From contig CM038919.1 in assembly GCA_021904315.1 (NCBI GenBank), forward strand, positions 5,146,001 to 5,210,000: a stretch of DNA of 64,000 nt, given 5' to 3'. Below are positions 12,770-24,600 of the stretch, piece after piece (position 1 is the stretch's first letter; each line of letters starts with the position of its first letter). The notes beneath the pieces are model-generated. The model did no database searches. It saw only the letters and a list, made by a program, of their open reading frames with translations, and was not told where the DNA came from. The translations under genes and the position numbers were made by a program. Source of the DNA: Sphagnum magellanicum. Lineage: Eukaryota > Streptophyta > Sphagnopsida > Sphagnales > Sphagnaceae.

Positions 12770-14664
12770 TATGTCCTTTAAGCCCAACCATTGATGTTGG
12801 AATGGCTTTGGCCATAATAGAAGCTACTTGTAAGGTAATTTGCTCTACTTGTTCCAAATCATCATACGAAAAAATTTCAATTGAAGCACCACCAACATCA
12901 TGTATGGCTTGCTTAGCAACACACTCCTTATGAAAAGATGTCTTTGCCTACATGGGATTGTGCATTTGGGCACATATATCCAAATACCAACCCCTAGCCC
13001 CACGGTGTTTTGCACCCTAATTTGCCTCAATTTTAGGTGTGTACATAGTGGTTAGTGGTGCACCAAACTTCCATGCCATAAAAAACTTTGGTTTTGATTT
13101 AAAGCGGCTGTCTGGTCCAAGCACGAACCCCATGTACCTAGAAAAACAAGATGGAAATTAAAATGAAAATGCATTTCCATGATCCATGCAATCAAAACAC
13201 ATAATGTGGAAGATTGTAAAAGTGCTCCACAAAGGAAGTCTAAGAACAAGGAAAATGCAAACACTTTGTTTATAATTACATACTTAAATAATATTATTTT
13301 CATTACCTTTTCACAACTAAGTTGTTCCTAGTCATTGCCTTGAAATGGCACATTAAGCATAGAAAATTCACGAGGAAAAAACTCATTGAAATGAGTCATT
13401 TTCCATGTGTCCATATAATCCCCCAAAGTCTCACAAGTTCCTCCTTCTAAAATAATATTGAAATGCCCCCATTGCATGGTGTAAAAGCCAAACTGAACTA
13501 ATGCAACCTTGGAGAGCTACCAAACATTCATCCATCAAAAATTGAAAAGACATTCATTCATGTGCATATTGACAAGTTGTGAAATAAAAAGATGCAAGAA
13601 CATGTTTGGGAATATGTACATGCCACTATAATGTTCTTTTATTCAATCAAGGATTTAATGTTGGCCTAGTTGTTGACCCAAGTGGGAAGAAATTTTGGTC
13701 TCAAATTGCTTCATCCCCATTCCACCTTCTCTTGTGGATCCACTCTAATTGTGGCCACATTCACCATTTTTCCTTTGGTCATCTCCTCATAACCAACTTT
13801 TGCACATGAACCTTGAGTTGGGTGAGGTAGTCTGCCCTAAAAAAGGGATCAATAATGATGAGCAACTTCACCAATTCGCTCTTGTGTTGCTCCCTTGTTT
13901 TCAACCCAACTTACACCAAAGAAACCTCTTTGCATCCTAGGACCATTAATATTTTGTTTGTAAGTTTTTCTAGCCATGTGTTGTGCATCAAGAATTGCAT
14001 GTTGTAAATTTTTTTAAATGCCTCACAAACAACTTATCCATCAATGCATGTAAACAAAAAATTCATGAATAAGGTATTTAGAAATTATATGAAATTTCAC
14101 ATCATTTGATGATAATTATCAATTTATGGACTAATGAATAGATGGAAAAACATTTACCTTGAATAAGAATTCTTCCATGGCATGGACAGTCAAATGGTAC
14201 TAAGTCTTCCCAACTTTCTTGATGCATTTATCATATTATTCCTTTTTCATCACATTTTTCCATTTAGTTAAAGGTGTAAGACCCACCATATTCACCTTGC
14301 ATACAAGTTGCACAAACTTTGATGTCACATGTGCCCTCTTTGTTGCCCTGTATGCCCATTAAAAAAATCCATTAAAATTTGATGGATTGTTCTTATGTCA
14401 TTAACAAATAATATTAAGGGAAAATTGTATTCACATATTGACTCGATCCCTTATGGATTGAAATATCACCACAATTGTCCATGTTTGCATCAAACACCTA
14501 GTTTGCAACTTGGACATGCCTTGATTTGTTCTTGCATGAGCCTCATTGATGTATGGATACCAAGCTTGAAGTCTATGATTTCCATCGCAAACATGGGACA
14601 TCCTCCCCATGAGGTGATACAAAGAAGGTTTGGATTGGAAATATGCTTCAAACTCTTCATTCAT
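12770..14664 (-). pseudogene. Unrecognised decayed protein-coding gene
   Basis: Reading the minus strand gives successive coding-like blocks with few stops. 14664-14431 contains DGNHRLQAWYPYI. About 14340-14150 contains HVTSKFVQLVCKVNMVGL and PLTKWKNVMKK. About 13880-13700 contains SELVKLLIIIDPFFRADYL. About 13480-13310 contains FGFYTMQWGHFNIILEGG and TCETLGDYMDTW. 13037-12770 contains FHKECVAKQAIHDVGG and SYDDLEQVEQITLQVASIM. Blocks are joined by frameshifts and isolated stops, and the gaps around 14150-13890 and 13680-13490 could be introns or insertions. I do not recognise the family. In this repeat-rich setting a transposon-borne gene is the most likely source. That it was once coding is moderately sure; function is unknown. 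Confidence 0.45.
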
Positions 14665-15239
14665 TGCTTATAATGATTATCCCAACTATCTATCCTCTCT
14701 TGGGTGACATCAACAATGCATCCATTAACCCCTTTAAAAGAAACATAAAATATTATAGCTTATGAGTGGTAGCTTAAGTAGAAATCCCCTCTTGAGCTTT
14801 AAGATGTCATTCATAAGTGTAGGCCTTACAACCTATATGGAAATCATGCAACACAATGGAATCTCCATGATGTCATCTTCAATGAAAAAGGACCTAAAAA
14901 TAACAACATTTTAGATCTTGTTTATTCTCAAGAATAGAAGCTTGCTTAACATCAATGAAGGTGGGTTTGTTAGAAAGTCCTCTAGTTCTTCATAATCATC
15001 AATAGTCCAATTGTTAACATCATTTCATCAACCAAAATTGTTGCTAGTTCAATCAAATCATGTGAGGTGGAAGCATCATCCCACAAAATAAACCAAGAAA
15101 TTGTTTATGTGTAATAGAAAAGTTGCAACAATTAAACAAAAAAAGTGGGAGCATATGGTTTTGTAAGTTTTAAAGCAAAATCAAGTTTAGAAACTTGAGA
15201 AGGTTATAATGATAGATAAATGCAAAAAAAACCAGAAAA
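14665..15239. other. AT-rich spacer, no gene recognised
   Basis: This may hold the 5' end of the decayed minus-strand gene below 14664. No motif or start could be fixed. Confidence 0.35.
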
Positions 15240-15900
15240 TGAAAGAAGCTTGGAAATCCATATGTGTCAATGCATATGAAAAAACATGTAAATGACATAG
15301 CTTGAGGAAACATAGACATTGCAAAGTTGAAAAGTCATATGCCCCAATCCATATGACACATATGGAATGACTTGTAAATGATTAAATGTTCAATAGCTTG
15401 GAAAAATGAAAAAAACCAAAACTTGGAGATTACAAAGCTCCACTTAGCCGTGTGTGCCAATACATATTAAAACGTTTAGACAAGAGACATATGAGAAATG
15501 AAAAAAAAAAAAAAAAAAAAAACTAGAGCAAAAAATCTCAAAACCCATATGAAAATCTAAAAACTATATAGCTCAAGACCTTCCAATATGTTGGAAAAAT
15601 CTAGACAATAAATGTTTGAAAAATGGGAAAAAATCCAAAGAAAACAAGTTTGAAAAACATCAAATGCATATGCGCCAACGCACATGGAAAAACTCAAAAC
15701 CATAAAACTTGAAACCTTCGGAAATGTTGGAAAAATCCAAAGAAGTTGAGAGGTAGAAAAAGTTCCTTGAAAAAAATAGTTTGAAAAGCTTAAAATGTAT
15801 GTGTGTTGACGCATATGAAAAGAAGATATAAAAAAAGGCTGAAAACCCATATTCATTGGTGCATATGGGTGTGAAAGCTTGGGAATGGAATTAAAAAATG
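15240..15900. repeat. Spaced repeats with near-palindromic CATATG...CATATG core, plus poly-A run
   Basis: A core close to CATATGYGCCAAYGCATATG occurs at about 15258, 15340, 15447, 15668, 15797 and 15848, in sequence that repeats phrases such as 'GGAAAAATCCAAAGAA', 'TTGAAAAGC' and 'CTTGAGACC'. Unit spacing is irregular (about 50-220 bp), so this is a decayed tandem array. A run of about 22 A sits at 15501-15522. No coding content is evident. Confidence 0.5.
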
Positions 15901-16199
15901 AAGGGTGCATACCTTATCTTGAGTAGCTCAGCCTCTACATCCGCTTGAAAGTGCTATTGGATCTTTCCTTCTTCTCATTGTAAGGAAGCTTTGGTTTTTT
16001 TGGGGTGAAGTGCAAAGCTTTGTGACAACACCTTTGCTGTTGGAAAAAGGGAAAAGTGTGAGGAAAAGGAGATGAATCGGAAATCATGAAGGAATGTGAA
16101 GAAAGATACAAAGGATGGCGAAAAGAAAGGTCGTGGAAGTAGGATTTCTGATATAATAAAATGCAGTGTAGGACATATAATTTGATTTCTCCACCACGT

Positions 16200-16275
16200 T
16201 TTAAGTACATGCTTGATGGTATAGTGTGTTGCTCCAACACAATATTGGTGGTTGCAGGTTCAAACCCAAGGGGGA
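16200..16275 (+). mobile_element. tRNA-like (SINE-like) promoter head
   Basis: An A-box-like TGATGGTATAGTGTG (about 16213) is followed about 40 bases later by a B-box-like GGTTCAAACCC (16257-16267), the spacing of an RNA polymerase III type 2 promoter. The segment does not fold into a clear intact tRNA. A decayed tRNA-derived SINE is the likely reading. Confidence 0.3.
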
Positions 16276-16869
16276 GCGTGGGGGAGGGGGTCAAAGGCCT
16301 CACTCAGGCCAAAGCTTTTAACTGGCCAAATCTGATATTTGAATTTTTTTTTCCCTTTCCTTTCTTTCCCCCTTCTATTGAAAGTAGAAAATTTAGCAGA
16401 TTTGTCTTACTGGATTTTATACCGGAAACACATTACCAGATTTTGTATCATTGGATTTCCTTATTAAATTTCCTTACTGGATTTGTATGTTTATTTTTAA
16501 AACCAAATTTTTTTAGATTAGGTGAAGTGGCTATTCCACTGTTTCGATGTAGTTTGCTTTATAGTATTTAAGGTGCTCACTTTTTGAAGTAAAACAAGTG
16601 TGTTGTAATCAAAAGTTGATGAAGTTCTTGTGTATTTTTTTAATTCTGAAAGTTGTTTTTTCTAATTGTTGTTAAAAGTATTTTTTCATTGTAAGGTCTT
16701 TGAATTTGTATTTGCTTCGCATTTGTTTTTGTTGAATGTTTGTTTAATAAGTTGATAGGAAAATACTTTTAAGCTATTTGCATACCTATGTTGCAAAAAT
16801 AGATTTATTTTCTGCTCCTACATATTTTCACAACAAAACCTGGTAGTTCACCAAATGACGTTAACACCC

Positions 16870-17600
16870 TCCTTCCTAAAGTTTTTCTTTGCAAAAGACA
16901 ACAAATTGGCCAAATCACACATTTGATTTCCCCCCCTCTCCCCTCTTTCTCCCCCTTCTCTCCTAAAGTTTTTCATGCAAGAAAGGCTAAATTGGCCAAA
17001 TCAAACATCTAATTTTTTTCCCCTCCTTCTCTTCCCCCCTCCTTCCTAAGGGTTTTCTTTGCAATAAACAACAAATTGGCCAATCCACACATCTGATTTT
17101 TTTTCCCCTCCCTCCCTTCCTTCCTAAGGTTTTTCATGCAAGAAAGGCTAAATTGGCCAAATCAAACATCTGATTTTCTTTCCCTCCCTCTCTTTCTCCC
17201 CCCGCCCCCCTCCTTCCTAAGGTTTTTCTTTACAATAAACAGTGAATTGACCAAACCACACATCTAATTTTTTTCTCTCCCTCTCTTCCCCCCTTCCTTC
17301 CTAAGGATTTTCATGCAAGAAAGGCCAAGCTAGCCAAATCAACCATCTAATTGTTTTCCCCTCATTCTCTTTCCCCCCTCCTTCCGAAGGGTTTTCTTTG
17401 AAATAAACAACAAATTAGCCAAATCACACATCTGTTTTTTTTTTCGTCCCTTTCTTTCCCATCTCCTTCTTATGGTTTTTCTTTGCAAGAAAGGCCAAAT
17501 CAAACATCTAATTTTTCTCTCTTCCTTTCCCCCCCTTCCTTCCTCAGGTCTTTCTTTCTATGTAAAAAAGGTCACATCAACGCCAAAAAATAAATCAATT
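16870..17600. repeat. About 84-bp tandem repeat in alternating dimer form
   Basis: Nine units begin near 16882, 16967, 17051, 17130, 17220, 17306, 17390, 17475 and 17549. Each has a pyrimidine-rich part (CCTCCTTCCTAAGG) and an A-rich part with ATTGGCCAAATC. Two unit types alternate: type 1 has TTTTCTTTGCAATAAACAAC, type 2 has TTTTCATGCAAGAAAGGC. The higher-order unit is therefore about 168 bp. No reading frame is conserved. Confidence 0.75.
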
Positions 17601-18960
17601 TTCTTTTTCCTTCCTTTTTTTTCCCTCCTTCCTTTATTAAATTTTTTTCCTTTTTGCTACTCATGATAGTTTTATTTCATTTTCCTTCCCCATAATAACA
17701 TTAGGTTTTTTTCCTTCCCCTCTTGCATCATTTGAAATATGAAATAGAGTTTTTTAAAAAATTACATGCAAGTTCAACAATTATGCAAATCTTGATGTGT
17801 TTTATTTCTTTTTATTAACAATTTTAGGTTCCTTTTGGTTGGCGATAACATTTATGCAAATCGAATAGTGGTTAAAATATTTTTTGAAAAACATTTCCAT
17901 GACACACAAAATCCTAGACTATCCTCTTTTCATATGACATTACACATGAACACAATTATTTTTTTTGGCAACTTTACCAAATATGCTCTCATATATGTTT
18001 TGTGTGGTGAATATGTTGTACAAATAGTCAACTAAAAAAAGTTGCAAGCAATAAATCATGTCATTTAAAAAACATTTTAAATTTATTGATAATCCCCAAA
18101 ACTAAAAGGTACCACTTCAAATGATGATAACCACCAAAATCATGTATCATTATGGGCAATTTGGGTTCAAGGTTTTTTGGAATAAAAAAAATCTCACAAT
18201 CCAACAGGATTATGAGAACCCCATAAAAAATTGCAATAATTGGAAAATCCAAAATTAATTATAAATAAGGTTTTTTGGGACTTAAAATCATTTCCACAAT
18301 CCCAAGATTGGATCTATAGGTAGCATCTTGATTGTCATGTTTAAAATGTTAAATGCATTAATAACTTCTTGGAAACCCTAAATATTATTTAATTCCAATA
18401 ACTCCTTATCATTTATCTACTTAGTCAACTATTGTTAAACCTTACCAACACATGAAATTTTATGTCACCTAGAGCTATCACAAATTTTAAATGTTTTCTT
18501 CACTTAAATTACTTATGTTACTTAAATCCATTAATGTTTGTTTGACGACCAACATTATAGAAACATTTTGTGAGCGTTCTCTAGTTCTACACTTGGGATT
18601 GAGTTAAATTTACTTAGTGAAATCTACTTTAGTTTTTGCATCATGGCAAAATCTAATTTGAATTTTGCAATCTTTTGTCCTTTGTTTAAGAATGTTATTC
18701 CATTATCCATAAACACTGAAATAGATGGTTTTGTGGAGAGTTTTGAACGTGTTCATTGTGAGGTTTAAATTGCATGTTCATTCATTTTTGGTAGACTGAA
18801 AGTTACACGATGAAAATGGGGTGGTTGTTGATGTCACTTTCCAACAACCACTACATTTGAGCTATGGTAGAGTTTGGAAAGTTTATGTAAGGAATTACAA
18901 AGTCCACGATGAGGACATGTTGTGCCTTCACAATTTTCATTTGGTAGTGCAAGGATTGTT
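17601..18960. other. AT-rich DNA, no gene recognised
   Basis: Short open stretches on both strands have no domain. I see nothing else to support. Confidence 0.4.
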
Positions 18961-18964
18961 TCAA

Positions 18965-19215
18965 AAGAAACATTACTGCAAATCATGACCTTTTAAAAGG
19001 TTCAACCTAACCAAAATGTTTGTTTTGACTAGAAGTGATGTCCATCTTAACTAGTGGGTTGGGCGATGAAAGACATGTGTTCCTTTTTACTAGTACATTT
19101 GACTAAAGTGATAGTTTTGATTAGTTGTCAATTAGTCATCTAGTCAAAAGGGACAAATAAAAGAAAAAGGTAAGTCAAAATGACCATGCCTTAATCAAAT
19201 TGAACGTACTGATTT
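18965..19215 (+). mobile_element. Second possible transposon end with GACTA cluster
   Basis: CATTACTGCAAATCATGACC (about 18972) matches the motif at 8763 at all but two positions. It is again followed by GACTAG/TAGTC-type motifs (19030-19150) and then by a tandem repeat array. Two sequences with the same start and the same internal organisation suggest one element family. Confidence 0.3.
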
Positions 19216-19219
19216 GACA

Positions 19220-20130
19220 TTAGCTAGGTAGGCTTAGTCAATGCTACTTACATACTTAATTAACCTATTATAACTAACCTACTAGCTTATTAATTAAGCC
19301 AAGGTTACCTACCTAACATAATTTGTAGTCTATTAAATAAAACTTAAGTAATTCTTACTTACCTAGATAGTTTAAGTTAGGTAACCAAGTTAAGCCTAAC
19401 AAGGTACGTTATTACCTAAAGGCTTATATAGTTATAGGCTAGTTAAATAGGTCAAATATATCTACCTTATCAACCTACTCACCTTCCTACCTACTTACCT
19501 ACCCATTCACCCTACTCTACTTACTTAAAACATACATATTTACCTTACTTACATACCTACCTTAATAATTAGCCAACCACCTACTTACCTATTTACCTAC
19601 CTACATACTTACCCACTTATACTTATTTATTTACCTTACCTAATTACCTACCCACCCACTATACCCTACTTAATTAAAACATGCCTATTTACCTTACTTA
19701 CATACCTACCTTAAACAATTAACTAGCCAACCTACCTACCTACCTACCTACCTACCTACTTACCTACCCACTCACCATACCTTACTTAGTTGAAACATAC
19801 CTATTTACCTTACTTATATACCTACCTTAAACAATTAACTAGCCAACCTAACTACCTACCTACTTAATCACCTTAATAATCTCCCTACATCCTTACCTCC
19901 TTACATACCCTAACAACTTACTTACATACCTTAACAACCTACCTACCTACCTACCTACTTAATCACCTTAATAATCTCCTTACATCCTTACCTCCTTACA
20001 TAACCTAACAACCTATTTACATACCTACCTACATACCTACCCACCTATACCTATTCACTTACCCTAGGTCTATTACATATCAACTTATACCTACCTACCT
20101 ACCTATATCTACCTTTCTAATTACATCCTA
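19220..20130. repeat. ACCT/TACC-rich satellite with higher-order repeat
   Basis: Mostly ACCTACCT / CTTACCTA words. Larger units recur: TACCTTACTTACATACCTAC at 19541, near-copies at 19690 and 19806, each of the last two followed by TTAAACAATTAACTAGCCAA. The higher-order period is about 115-150 bp. Confidence 0.8.
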
Positions 20131-20399
20131 TTAATTTATTAGGTAGCTAGAATTATATTTAGGTTTACTAACTAGTTATTAGTTATTATTTAGGTAATTA
20201 TGTAGGTCTATTAATTAGGTAGCATATATCATCTAGCTACTATATAGTTCCTAACTACTACATACTAATTAATATTCATTTGTTTCATTTAAGTAAGACA
20301 TGAAGAACAAAATGCATTTCAAAGTTTGAATGTCAAAAAAGATTTGAAATGGAACATTTCAATAACAAAGTTTCACAAATGTTATCACAACATAAAGGT

Positions 20400-20465
20400 G
20401 TGGTGAGTTGGTTAAGGAGTTGGAAAATACGTGTGGTTGAAGAGGTCAAGGCTTCAACTCCCATT
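20400..20465 (+). mobile_element. tRNA-like (SINE-like) promoter head
   Basis: A-box-like TGGTGAGTTGGTTAAGG begins at 20401, and B-box-like GCTTCAACTCC is at 20451-20461. Spacing fits a tRNA-derived promoter, but there is no complete cloverleaf. Confidence 0.35.
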
Positions 20466-20469
20466 CCCT

Positions 20470-21680
20470 ACATGCCTAGGGGGTGCATTCATAATAACAC
20501 GTACCATAGCAAGTGTAACATTTGCTTTGTTTTTTCATGTTTTAAAGCTTAGTGTTTTAACATGGCACACTTCATCCATTAGTCATAATGGACACATTTG
20601 TAATCATAACAAATAGAAGGTGCCACATAGGTGGGCCCACATCACACGTCAACACCCACCTCAATCCTATGTGGGAGATTTGATTAAATTCTCGTGGGGT
20701 CCACAATTTGATTCAACATCCTATGTGTCAAAAGAAACAATGACTACAAAATGATTAACAATTCCTCTCCAAACATGATAAAACGTGGCCAACATGGATT
20801 CACACACGTCTAAGTATTTGATTTGTCATCATTTTGCTCAACATAGTAACCATCACCCCACATAAGAATTGCTTAATGACTGCAAATGAATACAATTACA
20901 TCACACATGTTATGGATTTGATATTAATACTATAGACATACATTAGTTAATGTAGAATTTTTTTTTATTTAAAAATAAATTGTCTATTCCACATGGCAAT
21001 CAAGAGTATGGACACATGGCAATTGATGACTCAACCAATGGCACTTGGTAGAATGTTTCTTTGACATGTGTATATAGTGGAACAGGATAGTAGTCGTTTA
21101 GAAGTGATGGTACATGCATTTGTTTATGACTATTGTGTCATATTGTAATGATATAACTATGTCATTTTCTAGTTGTTTTTTTCATGCTACTAACCTTTGT
21201 TAGTCATATAAAATTCATTACAGTCATTTATATTTTGCAAGAATACGACATCAATGATTGGGTTAAACATCCATAGTCATTCTTTGTTTCCCAAATAGCT
21301 AGAAAATATTTACAACTATTAGTTATACATGTTATGAGTCATAGAAATGTATAACTCTATAGTAACTAATTGTAAGTAACTAGTGGGACATCTAGCTACT
21401 TTCTACATTCAAATGTTAATCATTTCATACATAATACCACTAGAAATCAAATTTCAAATGAAGCCCCAAATCCCAAGTTCATGTGACACAAACCAACAAC
21501 TAAATGGAAGTTGTGCATAATACCTTAAACAAGTGATCCTTGACTCATTATCATATTACAAGTTATTTCACACAAAAAAAACACATAGTTTTTGTTTTTC
21601 AAAGAAACAAAGTGACAAACATTAAATATTAATGCCACAAGTTCAAAACTCATAGATCCACCTAGATAATTTTGTTGTAC
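20470..21680. other. AT-rich DNA, no gene; imperfect stem-loop near 20622-20675
   Basis: CCACATAGG and CCTATGTGG form the arms of an imperfect inverted repeat around 20622-20675. Further TTAGTCATATA/ATGTCATT words at 21100-21260 resemble those in the inserts of the CACTA element at 30 kb. No gene is seen. Confidence 0.35.
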
Positions 21681-21682
21681 CT

Positions 21683-24600
21683 TTAGTTCCACAATGTACA
21701 AGTGCATACTACATCTCGCACAAAAGCTTGGTCATTAGCTTCATGCGGGTGCATAAGTCGATGATGATGCAGATAAGCCTCTTGAAGGTCTACTTTAAAC
21801 CAAAATTCAAAAATAAAGGCACCATGGAACTTCTCGAGCCTCCAAAGGCCATTGATTTTGCTAGAAGCAACCTTCTGCTTCGGGTTTTTCAGATTTACCA
21901 ATACCATAAGTTGTCCAAATAAAAATTACATTCCACCCAACAAGTTAATGCATTAATTAACATTGGTTTCTTGATGGCACTACAACTAACACAAGTTAAA
22001 GGACATGGGAAAATATAGAAAATGCAAACAAAGCCAATAAAACATGCAAATAATTGGATGTGCTTACTGGAAGCGATGTAGTTTTTTTTTGGTTCCCTCC
22101 AATAGGTGTAATCATTCTCCCTCGTAGTTCCTTCCCAACCATCTGTGGTTGCAAGCAATTCCAATTAAGATGTTCACATTAATGTACATCCCATATGGCA
22201 TCTTCAAATTTGTAGAATTGATTGAATGAATGTTAACACCACACCAAAATGTGTATTTTACATGTCCAACACTTTGACCAAGAAAGGTTTCACCCACATT
22301 CATTTTGGAAGGAAAGAATTTATTCTTGAGAAAAACATTTGTTGGTGTAACTTTAGGTTTTAGAATAACCCAATCCTCACCCTCCACATTTGAAGGTGCC
22401 ATTGTCCGTTTCTTCATAAGAGTTTCCTTCACCACTTGTTCTATTGATGCTACTATGGTTTTCTGTGGTGGTGATTTTGTTCGATCCACATATTGAAAAA
22501 TGATCTTTTCCAATAAATGGGACTATGACCTTTCATTGCCACTCCCCACCATTGACGTTTCTAACAGCTCCACATTTTTCAAAGCCACTATTTCCTTTGG
22601 TCCCACAAGAGGTGCTACTTGAGATTGTACCTCAGAAGTAGATTGAGGTTTCAAAACAAAATTGTTAACATATATGTTCCTTTTCCCCCCCTAAAAAGAT
22701 GAAAAAACATACTCTTAATGTCATTGAGGGCTTAGGTTTGAATTTGTTGACTATCCAACATAGAAGCAACTTTGGCATCTATCTCATTTTGCTTAATCTC
22801 AATTGCTATAATTCGAGATGACAATTTTCCCGATAAAATCTATTGCACATAATCCACCCCACTACATTGTTTAGATGATTTTTATCTACTGAATCATATT
22901 CACATATTATTACATAGCTATGATTCACTTCCATTGAAATGACATAGTGTGTTAAAAATTCATTACCAAAATATGGACCACCAAAATGATTAACATCAGC
23001 AAATGAGATAAATAGAATGGGCAATAAACATGTTCTTAACACTACTGTCATAAAGTAAATGAAACTATACCCTTCTATATGTAATTCTATATTTACAAAA
23101 AAAATTTGACAAGTCAAAAAAAAATTGATTGGAAATTGTGAATAAAAATTAATAGGAAAATTCACCACATATGACCAAGGACAAGAAACTCTGGGAACTT
23201 CAAAAAATGGATAGACGACTAGAAATTCTAACTAATTTTTTCCTTGGCAAGACTTCTAGGAAATACTTATTAAAAAATACAGATAAGAACTCCTGAGATA
23301 TATGTAAAATTAAAATCTTTCAAAACTTTGGAAATTTTGAAAGAATGGGAAATTCAGGTCTACTATAATTTAAATAAACCAAAAGTTGAGAATGAATGAT
23401 TGCAAGGTTTCAATCTCTTATTGATGTTGGATAGATTTGTTTACATCCATGAAACTCTTTTGCAATCTCTGTCAAACTTAGACTATGTTATTTCTTCTTC
23501 CTCTACAACAATGAATGGAGTTCAATAATCTCTTCACAAAACTAATAGCAAAAAAAAATGAGAATAATAATTTAGTTTTAAAGAAAAGTAAGGTTGATTA
23601 ACAAATATTAACTTTGCATCTTTCCCTATTTTGCTCAATCGCCCCACATTACCCATATTCATCACTTTGCTCTTGGTGTTGGACATTTGTTCCACCTTTT
23701 TTTCAATCTCGAGGTTGGACCAATAAGACTTTTGCTTCTCCCAATGAGCAAGTTCAATATTTATTGGGTAGTCCCTTTTCCCCACCATGTATCGTGTCTT
23801 CAACATACACTACTATGTTTTCAATTGACTTTTCACAACATTCTTGAATCCAATCACATATAATTCATTTTCCATGTACTCGAAATCTTTGTCCAAAGCT
23901 GCCCTCAACTTCTACAAAGACTTTGAACTATGCCCATCCTATTCCACAACACTAATATCTAGAATATGGGGAATTAAGGTTTTTATTGTTTCATCCCAAA
24001 CATTTTTCCCCTCACATCCCCCATCTATGGCCCCCCTTGTGGTGAAAGCATGAAAAAAATAGTTAGTCGCATTAATGTTAATGATGCACCCCCAAATTCC
24101 TTGATAGACTCAACTGCGAGTCCAAAAGTGAAAACCATGAAAGGATAAGGAATTGGGGTATGTTCCCTAATTCGTAGCACTTCAGGGTAGAGGGGCATGC
24201 TAGAACTTTGGGATGGGGACTAGGACAAGTGACAAGCGGGTCAAGTTGGGAGTCCCGAAATTTCCAAAATTGGAACTCCTACAACTTTGGAGGCCCATAA
24301 CTTCTTGTGCAAACCTCCAATTGAGATGAGGTCTAAAGCCAAGTTGTAGCCCTCGTCGAGAGCTTTTCAATGATATGTGCCACACCACCTACACGCAAGT
24401 AAATGGGGCTATTCCTAACTTTTAGTGGTCTAGAGTCAAATTTGCAATTTGACTCCCAGCCCTTCTTTTCAACATAACTTATGTTTCAAGTACCCAAATG
24501 GGTCATGCGAGCCCACTTTAAACGTCTATGACCCCTAAAATCGCCCTCTGAAAATTCAGGATTCCATCAGGACTTGAATTCCCAAAGTGGAAGCCCACTT

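Noticed and set aside
19220-20130. CRISPR-like array of regular repeats
   Set aside because: Units are four-base words with larger nested units, with no constant repeat plus unique spacer, and the DNA is eukaryotic.
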